A DNA stretch of 64,000 nucleotides from Rhodospirillales bacterium (GTDB taxonomy: Bacteria; Pseudomonadota; Alphaproteobacteria; Reyranellales; Reyranellaceae). Location of the stretch: the NCBI GenBank assembly GCA_947466085.1, contig CANIEC010000006.1:1-64000 (forward strand). Direction: 5' to 3'. The translations under genes and the position numbers were made by a program. A model generated the notes under the pieces. That model was not told the DNA's origin. It did not search any database and worked only from the letters and a program-made list of their open reading frames with translations. Below are positions 15,246 to 23,804 of this stretch, piece after piece; the stretch's first letter is position 1, and every line of letters begins with the position of its first letter.

Positions 15246-16895
15246 ATGACTGACACGACTCTTTCCCGTCTCGACGGCGACTTCGACTACATTATCGTGG
15301 GCGCCGGCTCGGCCGGATGCGTGCTCGCCAACCGGCTCTCGGCCGATCCTAAGAACCGCGTGCTGGTGCTCGAAGCGGGCGGTCGCGACAACTGGATCTG
15401 GTTTCACATTCCGGCCGGTTACCTCTTCGCGATCGGCAATCCGCGCGCCGACTGGATGTTCCAGACCGAGAAGGAGCCCGGGCTCAACGGCCGCGCGCTC
15501 AACTATCCGCGTGGCAAGGTGATCGGTGGCTGCTCGGCGATCAACGGCATGATCTCGATGCGCGGCCAGTCGCAGGATTACGATCACTGGCGGCAGCTCG
15601 GCCTCACCGGCTGGGGCTGGGACGATGTCGCGCCGGTGTTTCGCAAGCTCGACAATCATTTCCTCGGCGACACCGAACATCACGGCGCGAGCGGCGAATG
15701 GCGTGTCGAGGAATCGCGCGTGCGCTGGGAGGTGCTCGACGCGGTGATCAAGGCCGCCAACGAGATGGGCATTCCGACGACCGCGGACTTCAACACCGGT
15801 GACAATACCGGCGTGGGCTATTTCCACGTGAATCAGAAGCGCGGCATCCGCATGTCGGCGGCGCGCGCCTTCCTGAAGCCGGTGCTCAAGCGGCCGAACC
15901 TCAGGCTGGAGACCGGCGTGCTGGTCGAGAAGCTGGCCTTTGAAGGCAGGCGCTGCACCGGCGTACTCTTTCGGCAGAACGGACGCTTGGTCGAGGCGCG
16001 CGCCCGGGGCGAAGTCATCCTCGCGGCCGGCGCGGTCGCCTCGCCGCAGATCCTGCAGCTTTCCGGTGTCGGCCCGGCGGAGTGGCTGAGTGAAGCAGGC
16101 GTTCCCGTCGTACAGGACCTTCAGGGTGTCGGGCGCAATCTCCAGGATCATCTGCAGCAGCGCGCAATCTACAAGGTCGACGGCGTGAAAACGCTGAACA
16201 CGGCCTATCACTCGCTGGTCGGCCGGGCGCTGATGGGCATGCAATATGCATTGTTGCAGAAGGGGCCGCTCACCATGTCGCCCTCGCAGCTCGGCATCTT
16301 CACGCGCTCCTCGCCGGATCAGGAAAGGTCGAACATAGAATTCCATGTGCAGCCTTTGTCGCTCGACAAGTTCGGCGAGCCGCTGCATCGATTCCCGGCG
16401 ATCACGGTGAGCGCCTGCAACCTGCGCCCGACCTCGCGCGGCACGATCAGGCTGCGCTCGGCCGATCCGTCGGCCAAGCCCATCATCGCCCCCAACTATC
16501 TCGCGACCTACGAGGACCGCACCGTGGCGGCCGACGCCATCCGCGTGACCCGGCGCCTGATGCGCCAGTCCGCCCTGCAACCCTATCGTCCCGAGGAGTA
16601 TCTGCCGGGGCCGGCCGTCGGCGACGACGACGCCTCGCTCGCCAAGGCCGCCGGTGATATCGGCACCACGATCTTCCATCCCGTCGGTACGGCGAAGATG
16701 GGACTGCCATCGGATCCCCATGCGGTGGTGGACGAGCGACTTAGCGTCATCGGCCTTCAGGGGCTTCGCGTGATCGACGCGTCGGTCATGCCGACCATCA
16801 CCTCGGGCAACACCAACACCCCCACGATCATGATCGCCGACAAGGCGGCTGCAATGCTCCTCGCGGACAACAAACAAGGAGGCATGCGTGCGTAA
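15246..16895 (+). CDS. GMC family FAD-dependent oxidoreductase (choline/alcohol dehydrogenase-like)
   Basis: The product is 549 aa from ATG 15246; the open frame reaches back to 15225 with an unlikely extra seven codons. The FAD-binding GAGSAGCVLANRLS follows about 20 residues in. GMC signatures are RGKVIGGCSAINGM and GAVASPQILQLSGVGP. The C-terminal catalytic His/Asn region is HPVGTAKMG and SGNTNTPTIMIADKAA. No signal peptide is present, so it acts in the cytoplasm and oxidises an alcohol or polyol. Its stop overlaps the start of the binding protein gene by 8 bp, indicating one transcript. Confidence 0.93.
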   Translation: MTDTTLSRLDGDFDYIIVGAGSAGCVLANRLSADPKNRVLVLEAGGRDNWIWFHIPAGYLFAIGNPRADWMFQTEKEPGLNGRALNYPRGKVIGGCSAINGMISMRGQSQDYDHWRQLGLTGWGWDDVAPVFRKLDNHFLGDTEHHGASGEWRVEESRVRWEVLDAVIKAANEMGIPTTADFNTGDNTGVGYFHVNQKRGIRMSAARAFLKPVLKRPNLRLETGVLVEKLAFEGRRCTGVLFRQNGRLVEARARGEVILAAGAVASPQILQLSGVGPAEWLSEAGVPVVQDLQGVGRNLQDHLQQRAIYKVDGVKTLNTAYHSLVGRALMGMQYALLQKGPLTMSPSQLGIFTRSSPDQERSNIEFHVQPLSLDKFGEPLHRFPAITVSACNLRPTSRGTIRLRSADPSAKPIIAPNYLATYEDRTVAADAIRVTRRLMRQSALQPYRPEEYLPGPAVGDDDASLAKAAGDIGTTIFHPVGTAKMGLPSDPHAVVDERLSVIGLQGLRVIDASVMPTITSGNTNTPTIMIADKAAAMLLADNKQGGMRA

Positions 16896-18456
16896 GGCAA
16901 TTCTCGGACTGATCGCGGCGCTCGGCTTGTCGGTGCCGGCCGTGGCGGTGGGGCAGCAACCGAAGACGCTGCGGGTCGTCGCTCATTCGGATCTGAAGAT
17001 CCTGGATCCGATCTGGACCACGGCCTTCATCGTGCGCAACCATGGCTACATGATCTACGACACGCTGTTCGCGCTGGACGGCGAGCTCAAGATCAAGCCG
17101 CAGATGGTCGACACGTGGAAGATGAGCGACGACAAGCTCACCTGGACCTTCACCCTGCGCGACGGGCTCGAGTTCCACGATGGCCAGCCCGTCACCACCG
17201 AGGATGTCATCGCGTCGCTCAAGCGCTGGGCCGTGCGCGATTCGCTGGGCCAGATCCTGTGGTCCAAGCTCGCCGAGGTGAAGGCGGTCGATACCAAGAC
17301 CTTCCAGCTCGTGCTCAAGGCCCCGACCGGTATCGTGCTGCAGGCGCTGGGCAAGCCCTCGGGCAATCCCTTCATCATGCCCAAGCGGGTCGCCGAGACG
17401 CCGCCCACCGACCAGATCAAGGAATTCGTCGGTTCGGGCCCGTTCATCTTCAAGGCCGACGAGTGGAAGCCCGGCGACAAGACGGTCTATGTCAGGAATC
17501 CAAAGTACAAGCCGAGGCCTGAGCCCGCCTCGGGCCTGGCTGGGGCTAAGATCGCGAAGGTCGACCGGGTCGAATGGGTCGCCATTCCCGACCAGCAGAC
17601 CGCGGTGAACGCGCTGCAGGCCGGCGAGATCGACATCATCGAAGCGCCGCAGCACGATCTCTATCCGCTGATCAAGAAAGACCGCAACGTCTCGCTGATC
17701 ACCACCAACAAGTGGGGCAATCAGTACATCTATCGCTTCAACCAGCTCTTCAAGCCGTTCGACAATGCGAAGAACCGGCAGGCGATGCTCTATGCGCTGA
17801 ACCAGAAGGACTTCCTGAACGGCGTCATCGGCGATCCGGAGTTCTATACGGTCTGCAAGGCCATGTTCATGTGCGGCGGCCCCTACGAGACGACCGCCGG
17901 TTTCGCCGACAAGTACGAGAGCGACTTCGCCAAGGCCAGGCAGCTCCTGGCCGAGGGTGGCTACGACAACACGCCGGTCGTGCTGCTGCATTCGACCGAT
18001 CTCTACGTGCTGACCAACATGGCGCCGATCGCCAAGTCGCTGATGGAAAAGGCCGGCATGAAGGTCGACATGCAGTCGATGGACTGGCAGACGCTGGTCG
18101 CCCGCCGCGCCAGGAAGGAGACGCCGGACAAGGGCGGCTGGAACGTGCTCATCACCTCGACTTCGGGCGCCGATTCGCTCGATCCGCTGACCTACAGCTT
18201 CATCAGCGCCTCCTGCGACAAGGCCTGGTTCGGCTGGCCGTGCGACGCGGAGATCACGCGCCTGCGCGACGCCTTCGCCGACGAGGTCGACGAGGCCAAG
18301 CGCAAGGAGATCGTCGAGAAGCTCCAGCTCCGGGCCGCCGAGGTGCCGACCCACGCCTTCCTCGGCCAGTACAACAACGCGATGGCGATCCGGAAGAACG
18401 TGACCGGCAGCGTCGTCTCGCCCGTGCCGGTCTTCTGGAACATCGAGAAGAAGTAG
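16888..18456 (+). CDS. ABC transporter substrate-binding protein, family 5 (peptide/nickel type)
   Basis: The product is 522 aa from GTG 16888, overlapping the upstream GMC gene. A Sec signal peptide occupies about residues 1-23 (AILGLIAALGLSVPAVAVG). Family 5 hallmarks include KPQMVDTWKMSDDKLTWTFTL, LRDGLEFHDGQPVTTEDV and GSGPFIFKADEWKPG. It would capture a peptide-like or other ligand in the periplasm. No permease or ATPase gene is adjacent, so it is an orphan receptor here. Confidence 0.92.
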   Translation: MRKAILGLIAALGLSVPAVAVGQQPKTLRVVAHSDLKILDPIWTTAFIVRNHGYMIYDTLFALDGELKIKPQMVDTWKMSDDKLTWTFTLRDGLEFHDGQPVTTEDVIASLKRWAVRDSLGQILWSKLAEVKAVDTKTFQLVLKAPTGIVLQALGKPSGNPFIMPKRVAETPPTDQIKEFVGSGPFIFKADEWKPGDKTVYVRNPKYKPRPEPASGLAGAKIAKVDRVEWVAIPDQQTAVNALQAGEIDIIEAPQHDLYPLIKKDRNVSLITTNKWGNQYIYRFNQLFKPFDNAKNRQAMLYALNQKDFLNGVIGDPEFYTVCKAMFMCGGPYETTAGFADKYESDFAKARQLLAEGGYDNTPVVLLHSTDLYVLTNMAPIAKSLMEKAGMKVDMQSMDWQTLVARRARKETPDKGGWNVLITSTSGADSLDPLTYSFISASCDKAWFGWPCDAEITRLRDAFADEVDEAKRKEIVEKLQLRAAEVPTHAFLGQYNNAMAIRKNVTGSVVSPVPVFWNIEKK

Positions 18457-18468
18457 CGGGTCTCCCGG

Positions 18469-18493
18469 CGCCGTCGTCGATCAGACGACGGCG
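18469..18493. terminator. Bidirectional terminator-like hairpin between convergent genes
   Basis: CGCCGTCGTC-gatca-GACGACGGCG is a perfect 10-bp stem with a 5-nt loop. It lies just after the binding protein stop (18456) and includes the stop and last codons of the convergent dioxygenase. No T-run is present. Confidence 0.5.
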
Positions 18494-19329
18494 TCGCCCG
18501 CGATCTGCGTGCGCTGCATGCGGCGGTGGAACGGGCCAGCATCGTGGATCGCCAGATGCTTGGTGCAGCGATTGTCCCAGAAGGCGATCGAGCCGGCCTC
18601 CCAGCGGAAGCGGCAAGTGAACTCCGGGCGGTGGCCGTGATCCATGAGGAAGTCGAGCAGGGGTCTGCTCTCGCGCTCGGTCATGTTCTCGAACCGGCAT
18701 GAATAGGAGTGGTTCACGAACAGGCACTTGGCGCCGGTTTCGGGATGCGTTCGCACGACCGGATGCAGGCTCTCGGTGGGCCGCCAGTTCGAATCCTCGC
18801 GCACCTTGATTGCGCGGCGGGCGTTCATCCCGGCCTGCGGGCCGGCGACGCGGATGTCACTGTGCACGGCACGCAGGCCGGCCAGCATCGACTTCATTCC
18901 GTCGGAGAGGCTCTCGTAGGCGAGGTATTGGTTGGCGAACAGCGTGTCGCCGCCATAGGGCGGCACGTCGAGCGCATAGAGGATGGCGCCCATCGGCGGC
19001 TCGGGCATCATCGTGGTGTCGGAGTGCCACTCTTCGCCCACGATGCGCTCATCTCCGGGTGCGCGCACGACGCGCACGATCTCCGGATCGCCGGCGCCGG
19101 TGTTGAAGTTGGGATGGACGAAGATCTCGCCGAAGCGGCGGGTGAAGGCCTTGTGGCTCGCATCGTCTAGCCTCTGGCCGCGGAAGAAGACAACAAGGTG
19201 CTCGAGTAGCGCGCGCCGGATCTCGGCGATCGTCGCATCGTCGAGGCCGGCACCGATATCGACGCCGCTGATCTCCGCGCCCAGGGCGCCGGCGATGGGG
19301 GAGACGGTGATCCGCTGATAGGGGTGCAT
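18481..19329 (-). CDS. TauD/TfdA-type Fe(II)/2-oxoglutarate dioxygenase
   Basis: The product is 282 aa from ATG 19329; an earlier start at 19365 would add 12 polar residues. The metal facial triad is visible: H102 and D104 (EEWHSDTTM) and the distal H258 (NRCTKHLAIHD), with an Arg about a dozen residues later for 2-oxoglutarate. Family members hydroxylate sulfonates, phenoxyacetates or sulfate esters, releasing CO2 and succinate. Substrate is not predictable. It stands alone between a convergent binding protein and a divergent OmpA-like gene. Confidence 0.9.
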   Translation of the reverse strand: MHPYQRITVSPIAGALGAEISGVDIGAGLDDATIAEIRRALLEHLVVFFRGQRLDDASHKAFTRRFGEIFVHPNFNTGAGDPEIVRVVRAPGDERIVGEEWHSDTTMMPEPPMGAILYALDVPPYGGDTLFANQYLAYESLSDGMKSMLAGLRAVHSDIRVAGPQAGMNARRAIKVREDSNWRPTESLHPVVRTHPETGAKCLFVNHSYSCRFENMTERESRPLLDFLMDHGHRPEFTCRFRWEAGSIAFWDNRCTKHLAIHDAGPFHRRMQRTQIAGDAVV

Positions 19330-19508
19330 GGGGGCGATGATGCGGGTAGAGCTGCGAGCGGACAAGGAGTGCTGAGTTCACCTTTCGCCGGGCGAGTGGT
19401 CGCAACGACCCACACTGACGCCGGCGCGGCGACTGGGGCGGCAATGCAACCAAATCAAGGCGGGGGAGTTGTTCGTCCGTGGTTCCATTATCGAGCGGGG
19501 TTATACGG

Positions 19509-20453
19509 ATGAAGAAACTCTTTGCAGCGGCATTGATGGTTTTGGCGCCGGCCGTGGTGCAGGCGCAGTCGATCAATGCCCAGGAAGGCTTCTACATCGG
19601 CGCCGGAGGCGGTGCGGCCTGGTTCGTCGGTTCGAATTCCAACGTCAACACCTGGACGGGCTGGTCGGTTGGCGGCAAGGCGGGTTACGACTTCGTCGGC
19701 CCGCGCCTCGAACTCGAGGTCGGCTACGGCCAGATCCCCACCTCCGCCAACATTCCGGGCTCGGCAATCAACGGCAAGGTCGGCCAGCTCAACGTGATGG
19801 CGAACCTGCTGTACGACTTCATGCCGACCTCGGTCATCACGCCGTATATCGGCGCCGGCGCTGGCGTTGCCTTCGTCGACAGCAACAGCTCGCTGAGTAG
19901 CACGCAGTTCGCCTATCAGGCCATGGTCGGCGTCGCCTACAATGTGAGCGAGCAGCTCCGCTTCGCGATCGAAGGGCGCTACGTCGGCACGACAAGCCCC
20001 AGCGTCAACACGCCGTTCGGCAATGTGAGCTTCCAGAACAACAATATCCTCGCGCTCGCCGGGGTGAGCTACAAGTTCGTCTCACCGCCGCCGCCGCCGC
20101 CAGCGGCTCCGTCGATGGTTGCTCCGCCGTCGTTCATGGTGTTCTTCGACTGGGATCGTGCGAATCTGTCGGCCCAGGCCCTGACCACGATCAAGCAGGC
20201 TGCCGGCGCCTACAAGCAGAAGGGTAACGCCCGCATCACGGCGACGGGTCACACGGACACGTCGGGCACCGAAGCCTACAACATGGCGCTGTCGCTGCGT
20301 CGTGCGAACGCCGTCAAGGACGCGCTGGTGCGTGAAGGCGTGCCCGCGACCGCGATCGCGGTGCTGGGCCGGGGCGAGCAGGGCCTGCTGGTCCAGACCG
20401 GCCCGAACGTCCGCGAGCCGCAGAACCGCCGCGTCGAAATCGTCATTCAGTAG
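19509..20453 (+). CDS. OmpA-like outer membrane protein (beta-barrel plus peptidoglycan-binding domain)
   Basis: The product is 314 aa from ATG 19509. Signal peptide MKKLFAAALMVLAPAVVQAQ is followed by an eight-stranded OMP barrel to about residue 190 (alternating patterns such as FYIGAGGGAAWF and YIGAGAGVAFVD). Next come a Pro-rich hinge (SPPPPPPAAPS) and a C-terminal OmpA domain from about 205 (GHTDTSGTEAYNMALSLRRA, NRRVEIVI). It links the outer membrane to peptidoglycan. An in-frame upstream start at 19479 would spoil the signal peptide. A 9-bp hairpin follows the stop. Confidence 0.93.
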   Translation: MKKLFAAALMVLAPAVVQAQSINAQEGFYIGAGGGAAWFVGSNSNVNTWTGWSVGGKAGYDFVGPRLELEVGYGQIPTSANIPGSAINGKVGQLNVMANLLYDFMPTSVITPYIGAGAGVAFVDSNSSLSSTQFAYQAMVGVAYNVSEQLRFAIEGRYVGTTSPSVNTPFGNVSFQNNNILALAGVSYKFVSPPPPPPAAPSMVAPPSFMVFFDWDRANLSAQALTTIKQAAGAYKQKGNARITATGHTDTSGTEAYNMALSLRRANAVKDALVREGVPATAIAVLGRGEQGLLVQTGPNVREPQNRRVEIVIQ

Positions 20454-20754
20454 GACGAATCGTTCATTGCAAGCCAGCCGCACCGGCAACGAACCGGTGC
20501 GGCGCGCGTTGGCACGGAGCCGGACTTCACCGTCCGGCCCTCCGGTCGCGGCCTTCCAACCCCTCTCCCCGAGTGGCGTCGGCTGCGACCGGAGACCTTC
20601 TGCTCTGGCTTCCCTTCCTGAAATGCGCGGACGCCGCGGCGCGACAACGCGCCGTGTCCGCCTGGCGATCGTGCCTCGCACTCGAAACCGTGAACGCAAC
20701 CGCGCGGCATCGCCAGTCGTTCTCTCGGTAACAATTCACGCGCAGGAGATTCTC
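20454..20754. other. Intergenic region between ompA-like and lipoprotein genes
   Basis: A 301-bp gap. A hairpin sits near its left end. The rest is GC-rich with open but unconvincing frames; the frame that runs through it into the lipoprotein gene reads as low-quality Arg-rich sequence. It presumably carries the promoter of the lipoprotein gene, but I see no certain -35/-10 pair. Confidence 0.5.
20478..20502 (+). terminator. Hairpin downstream of the OmpA-like gene
   Basis: CCGCACCGG-caacgaa-CCGGTGCGG has a perfect 9-bp stem and a 7-nt loop, 25 bp after the stop. No U-tract follows, so it may stabilise the mRNA 3' end rather than terminate on its own. Confidence 0.5.
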
Positions 20755-20985
20755 ATGCTGAAGTTCACGAATATCGCGATCGTTGCGGCGCTCGGCCTGG
20801 GTGTCGCTGCCTGCGGAAACAACCCGACGGACCGCGCCCTGACCGGTGGCGCGATCGGCGCCGGCACGGGCGCCGTGGTCGGCTCGACGATGGGCTCTCC
20901 GGTGGCCGGCGCCGTTGTGGGCGGCCTGGGTGGCGCCGCCATCGGCGCCGCGACCACCCCGCGCAACGACGGTTATTACCGCTAA
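20755..20985 (+). CDS. Small glycine-zipper lipoprotein
   Basis: The product is 76 aa. The lipobox VAAC gives a lipidated Cys at about residue 20 after the signal sequence MLKFTNIAIVAALGLG. The mature part is almost entirely a glycine zipper (GGAIGAGTGAVVGSTMG, then GAVVGGLGGAAIGA), as in small envelope lipoproteins. I chose ATG 20755 because the signal peptide starts there, not the far-upstream open frame. It is followed by a good terminator, so it is probably a single-gene unit. The role is structural or stress-related by analogy only. Confidence 0.88.
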   Translation: MLKFTNIAIVAALGLGVAACGNNPTDRALTGGAIGAGTGAVVGSTMGSPVAGAVVGGLGGAAIGAATTPRNDGYYR

Positions 20986-21003
20986 TATCGCTCTCTGACC
21001 GAA

Positions 21004-21035
21004 GGGTGGGCGTCATCGGGCGCCCACCCCTTTTT
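21004..21035 (+). terminator. Rho-independent terminator after the lipoprotein gene
   Basis: GGGTGGGCG and CGCCCACCC form a 9-bp stem with an 8-nt loop, followed by CTTTTT. It lies 18 bp after the stop codon. Confidence 0.85.
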
Positions 21036-21073
21036 GTGTGCGCGCCTCGGAAGGCGATGCGAAACTGACCTGC

Positions 21074-21382
21074 ATGGCCCGTCTCTTCACGCGCAACATC
21101 GAGAACTTCACGTGCGAGCGCTGTGGCACGGAAGTCGAGGGGAATGGATTCACCAACCATTGCCCGGCCTGCCTGTGCAGCAAGCATGTCGACGAGAATC
21201 CCGGCGACCGCGCTGCGGACTGCGGGGGGCTGATGGAGCCGATCGCGGTGGAACAGGCGCGCGGCCGCTACATCATCGTGCACAGATGCCTGAAGTGCGG
21301 CCAGGTGAAGCGCAACAAATCCTCACCCGACGACAGCTCCCGCGCGCTGGTCGAGGTCGCCCGTCGGCGGGCGATGTCTTGA
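21074..21382 (+). CDS. RNHCP-domain zinc-ribbon-like protein
   Basis: The product is 102 aa from ATG 21074. It shows the RNHCP family pattern: FTCERCG, then NHCPACLCSKHVD (the name-giving motif), then GDRAADCGGLMEPI and HRCLKCGQVKRNK. Four Cys pairs or single Cys residues could bind zinc. The family is small, widespread and functionally uncharacterised; a nucleic-acid role is often assumed from the zinc-ribbon look. A GTG 12 codons upstream (21038) lies in the terminator tail and is unlikely. Confidence 0.88.
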   Translation: MARLFTRNIENFTCERCGTEVEGNGFTNHCPACLCSKHVDENPGDRAADCGGLMEPIAVEQARGRYIIVHRCLKCGQVKRNKSSPDDSSRALVEVARRRAMS

Positions 21383-21548
21383 GGTTTCTCTGTTTTTCCT
21401 GCTCGTTGTGTCCACTCCCGGAGCGGCAACCGGCCAGAAGTCAGGATGCGAGCACGGGGACGGTGGCCTCGACGGGGCGCTGGGCAATGCCGCGCGGGGT
21501 GTAAACCGGCGACCGTGACACGTTCCGCGAGCTGAGCTACCTAGGGCC

Positions 21549-22049
21549 GTGGGCTTGGGGAAGTCCTGGACGTCTTCGGGGGAGTGGGCTCTGAATCTTC
21601 TGCATCTGCTGGCCGTGGCCGCCATCGCGGCCTGCCTCTACGTGTCGCTGCCGGAATGGCAGGGCCGTTCCCGTTCGCGCAGCCTCCTGCTGGTGCCGCC
21701 GGTGCTGGCCTTCATCTGCGCCTACATCATGATCGGCTTCGTCACGCTGGAGAATCGCGAGCCGGGGCTGTTGCGCGCGGCGCTCGCGGCGGGATTGGTG
21801 TTGGGCATCATCCGCGGCTTTTTCATCAAGGCCGAGATCGACAATTACGGCCTGGTCCGGCTGCCCGGCATGCGTGACGGGCTGCTCGTCACCGTGGCGA
21901 TCACGGCGACGATGGCCGCTGCGATCCTGGCACCGCTCGTCATCGAGCAAGCGGCGGCGTGGGTGCCCTATGCAACCAGCCTTGCCGGTCTTGGCGCCAC
22001 CTACCTGTTGGGTCGTGCCGTCGTCGTCTATCTGCGCACGCGCTCCTAG
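21549..22049 (+). CDS. Hypothetical four-helix membrane protein
   Basis: The product is 166 aa from GTG 21549. It has about four hydrophobic segments (LLHLLAVAAIAACLYVSL, LLVPPVLAFICAYIMIGFV, LLVTVAITATMAAAILAPL, GLGATYLLGRAVVVYL) with a conserved-looking polar loop RGFFIKAEIDNYGLVRLPG between helices. I do not recognise a family. It converges with the deacylase gene only 9 bp away. The 166 bp before it hold nothing I can identify. Confidence 0.65.
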   Translation: MGLGKSWTSSGEWALNLLHLLAVAAIAACLYVSLPEWQGRSRSRSLLLVPPVLAFICAYIMIGFVTLENREPGLLRAALAAGLVLGIIRGFFIKAEIDNYGLVRLPGMRDGLLVTVAITATMAAAILAPLVIEQAAAWVPYATSLAGLGATYLLGRAVVVYLRTRS

Positions 22050-22058
22050 GCGGCGCCA

Positions 22059-23744
22059 TTAAGCTGCAAACGAGCGCAGCACCTCGCCGGGCCGAGAGGC
22101 TGGGTCGGCGCAGAAGCCCTTTTCGTCGGCAGCCTTCACGCCGTTGATCCACACGCCATGCAGGCCGACCGCCGAAGTGGTGAGCCGTGCGGCGCCCGAG
22201 GGCAGGTCGTGGGCGCGGCGCTTGGGCCCGCGCGCCACCGTCGCCGGATCGAACAGCATCAGGTCGGCGGCATAGCCTTCACGCAGCAGGCCGCGGCCTT
22301 TCAGGCCGAACAGCCTGGCCGGCTGGCCGGTCAGGCGATGCACGGCCTGCGGCAGGTCGAGCACGCCGAGATCGCGGCTCCAGTGGCCCATCAGGTGAAG
22401 GCCGAAGCCCGCGTCGCAGAAGAAGGTGAGATGGGCGCCGGCATCGCTCAAGGAGATGTGCGTGTTGGGGTCGGCGAGAATTTTTCCGACGGCGTTCTCG
22501 TCGTTGTGCAGGAGCTGGGCCACGAACTGGGTATCGAGATCCTCCGACAGCGCGAAGTCGAGGATGAAGTCGAGCGGCTCCTTGCCGGCGGCGGTGGCGA
22601 GCTGGGCCAGCGTGGCCCCTTCCAGCTTGCGGTTCTCGGGCTTGGCGGTCTCGACGATGAACAGCTTGTCCCATTCGCCGTTGAACACCAGCCGGCCGCG
22701 CGCCGCTTCGATCTCGCGCTTGACCGCACCGCGCCACGACGGGTCGCGATAGATTTTCTTCAGGGCCTCGTCGCCGTGTGCCGCCATGGCAGGCTTCCAC
22801 GACTCCATGCTCTCGAACAGGTAGGGGCTCTTGAAAGTGAAATCCATGCTGAGGGGGCAGCAGGAGGTCTGTGCCACCAGCTGGCGCCCGCGCCCGCGTG
22901 CTGCGTTCACCTGGTCGAGGGTGGTGAAGGCCGCCGTGGGATTGGTGTTGGAATGGAAGAGGGCGGCGATCACGACGGGGCGGCGCGCCTCGACGGCCAG
23001 CTCCTCCAGATAGGGAATGGAGGTCTTGCTGCCCTTGGTCAGCATGTAGACGCCACGGCCGCTGTCGCCCATGGCGCGGACCAGGGCGCGCAGCTCGCGA
23101 TCGTCGGCCAGACGCGACGGCATGGGCGTGCCGCCCTCGCCGTTGTGCGCCTCGGCGGTGGAGGAGGCGAAGCCCACGGCGCCGGCGGCCATGCCTTCGC
23201 GCACGAGAGCCACCATCCTGGCGATCTCCTCGTCGGTGGCGGTGCGCTCGGTGGCCTCCTCGCCCATCACCCATGTGCGGACGGACGAGTGGCCGGAAAA
23301 GCAGGCGACGTTGGGGCCGACGCCCAGCCGCTGCAGCATGTCGAGATACTGCGGAAAACTCTCGAACTCCCAGCGGATGCCCGCGCGCAAGGCGTCGAGC
23401 GACATGCCCTCGACATGGGTCAGGTGACGCATGGTGAGGTCGCGGTCGGCCGGCTTGCACGGCGCGATGGTGAAGCCGCAATTGCCCAGGATCGCCGTGG
23501 TGACGCCCAGCGCAGGCGAGGGATCGACGAAGGGATCCCAGGTGATTTGTGCGTCGTAATGGGTGTGGCCATCGATGATGCCCGGCGCCAGCGCCAGCCC
23601 GTCGGCCTTCACCGTCTCCCGGGCGGCGCCGAGCTTCGGGCCGATGGCGGCGATCCTGCCATCCTTCACGCCGAGGTCGCCCCGGATCGGTTGGGCGCCC
23701 GAACCGTCGTGGATTTCCGCATCCTTGATGATCAGATCGAACAT
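22059..23744 (-). CDS. N-acyl-D-amino-acid deacylase family amidohydrolase
   Basis: The product is 561 aa. Amidohydrolase-3 features include the HxH metal site in APGIIDGHTHYDAQITWDP, GNCGFTIAPC, the central SGHSSVR segment and the C-terminal DAGAHLTFFCDAGF and GYAADLMLFDP. D-aminoacylases remove acyl groups from N-acyl-D-amino acids in the cytoplasm; close relatives hydrolyse other N-acyl or cyclic amides. GGGAGG lies about 8 nt before the ATG. It is divergent from a Bug-type receptor (60-bp spacer), which may bring in its substrate. Confidence 0.88.
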   Translation of the reverse strand: MFDLIIKDAEIHDGSGAQPIRGDLGVKDGRIAAIGPKLGAARETVKADGLALAPGIIDGHTHYDAQITWDPFVDPSPALGVTTAILGNCGFTIAPCKPADRDLTMRHLTHVEGMSLDALRAGIRWEFESFPQYLDMLQRLGVGPNVACFSGHSSVRTWVMGEEATERTATDEEIARMVALVREGMAAGAVGFASSTAEAHNGEGGTPMPSRLADDRELRALVRAMGDSGRGVYMLTKGSKTSIPYLEELAVEARRPVVIAALFHSNTNPTAAFTTLDQVNAARGRGRQLVAQTSCCPLSMDFTFKSPYLFESMESWKPAMAAHGDEALKKIYRDPSWRGAVKREIEAARGRLVFNGEWDKLFIVETAKPENRKLEGATLAQLATAAGKEPLDFILDFALSEDLDTQFVAQLLHNDENAVGKILADPNTHISLSDAGAHLTFFCDAGFGLHLMGHWSRDLGVLDLPQAVHRLTGQPARLFGLKGRGLLREGYAADLMLFDPATVARGPKRRAHDLPSGAARLTTSAVGLHGVWINGVKAADEKGFCADPASRPGEVLRSFAA

Positions 23745-23804
23745 GTTTTTTTCCTCCCAGATTGACCCTAGTCTGTCGCCAAGGAAATGGAACGGGAGGA
23801 TTGC

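Noticed and set aside
14802-16877. Minus-strand open frame of 691 codons
   Set aside because: Antisense of the GMC oxidoreductase and out-of-frame reading of the amidohydrolase.
22158-23765. Plus-strand open frame of 535 codons
   Set aside because: Shadow of the D-aminoacylase-like gene, which has clear family motifs on the other strand.
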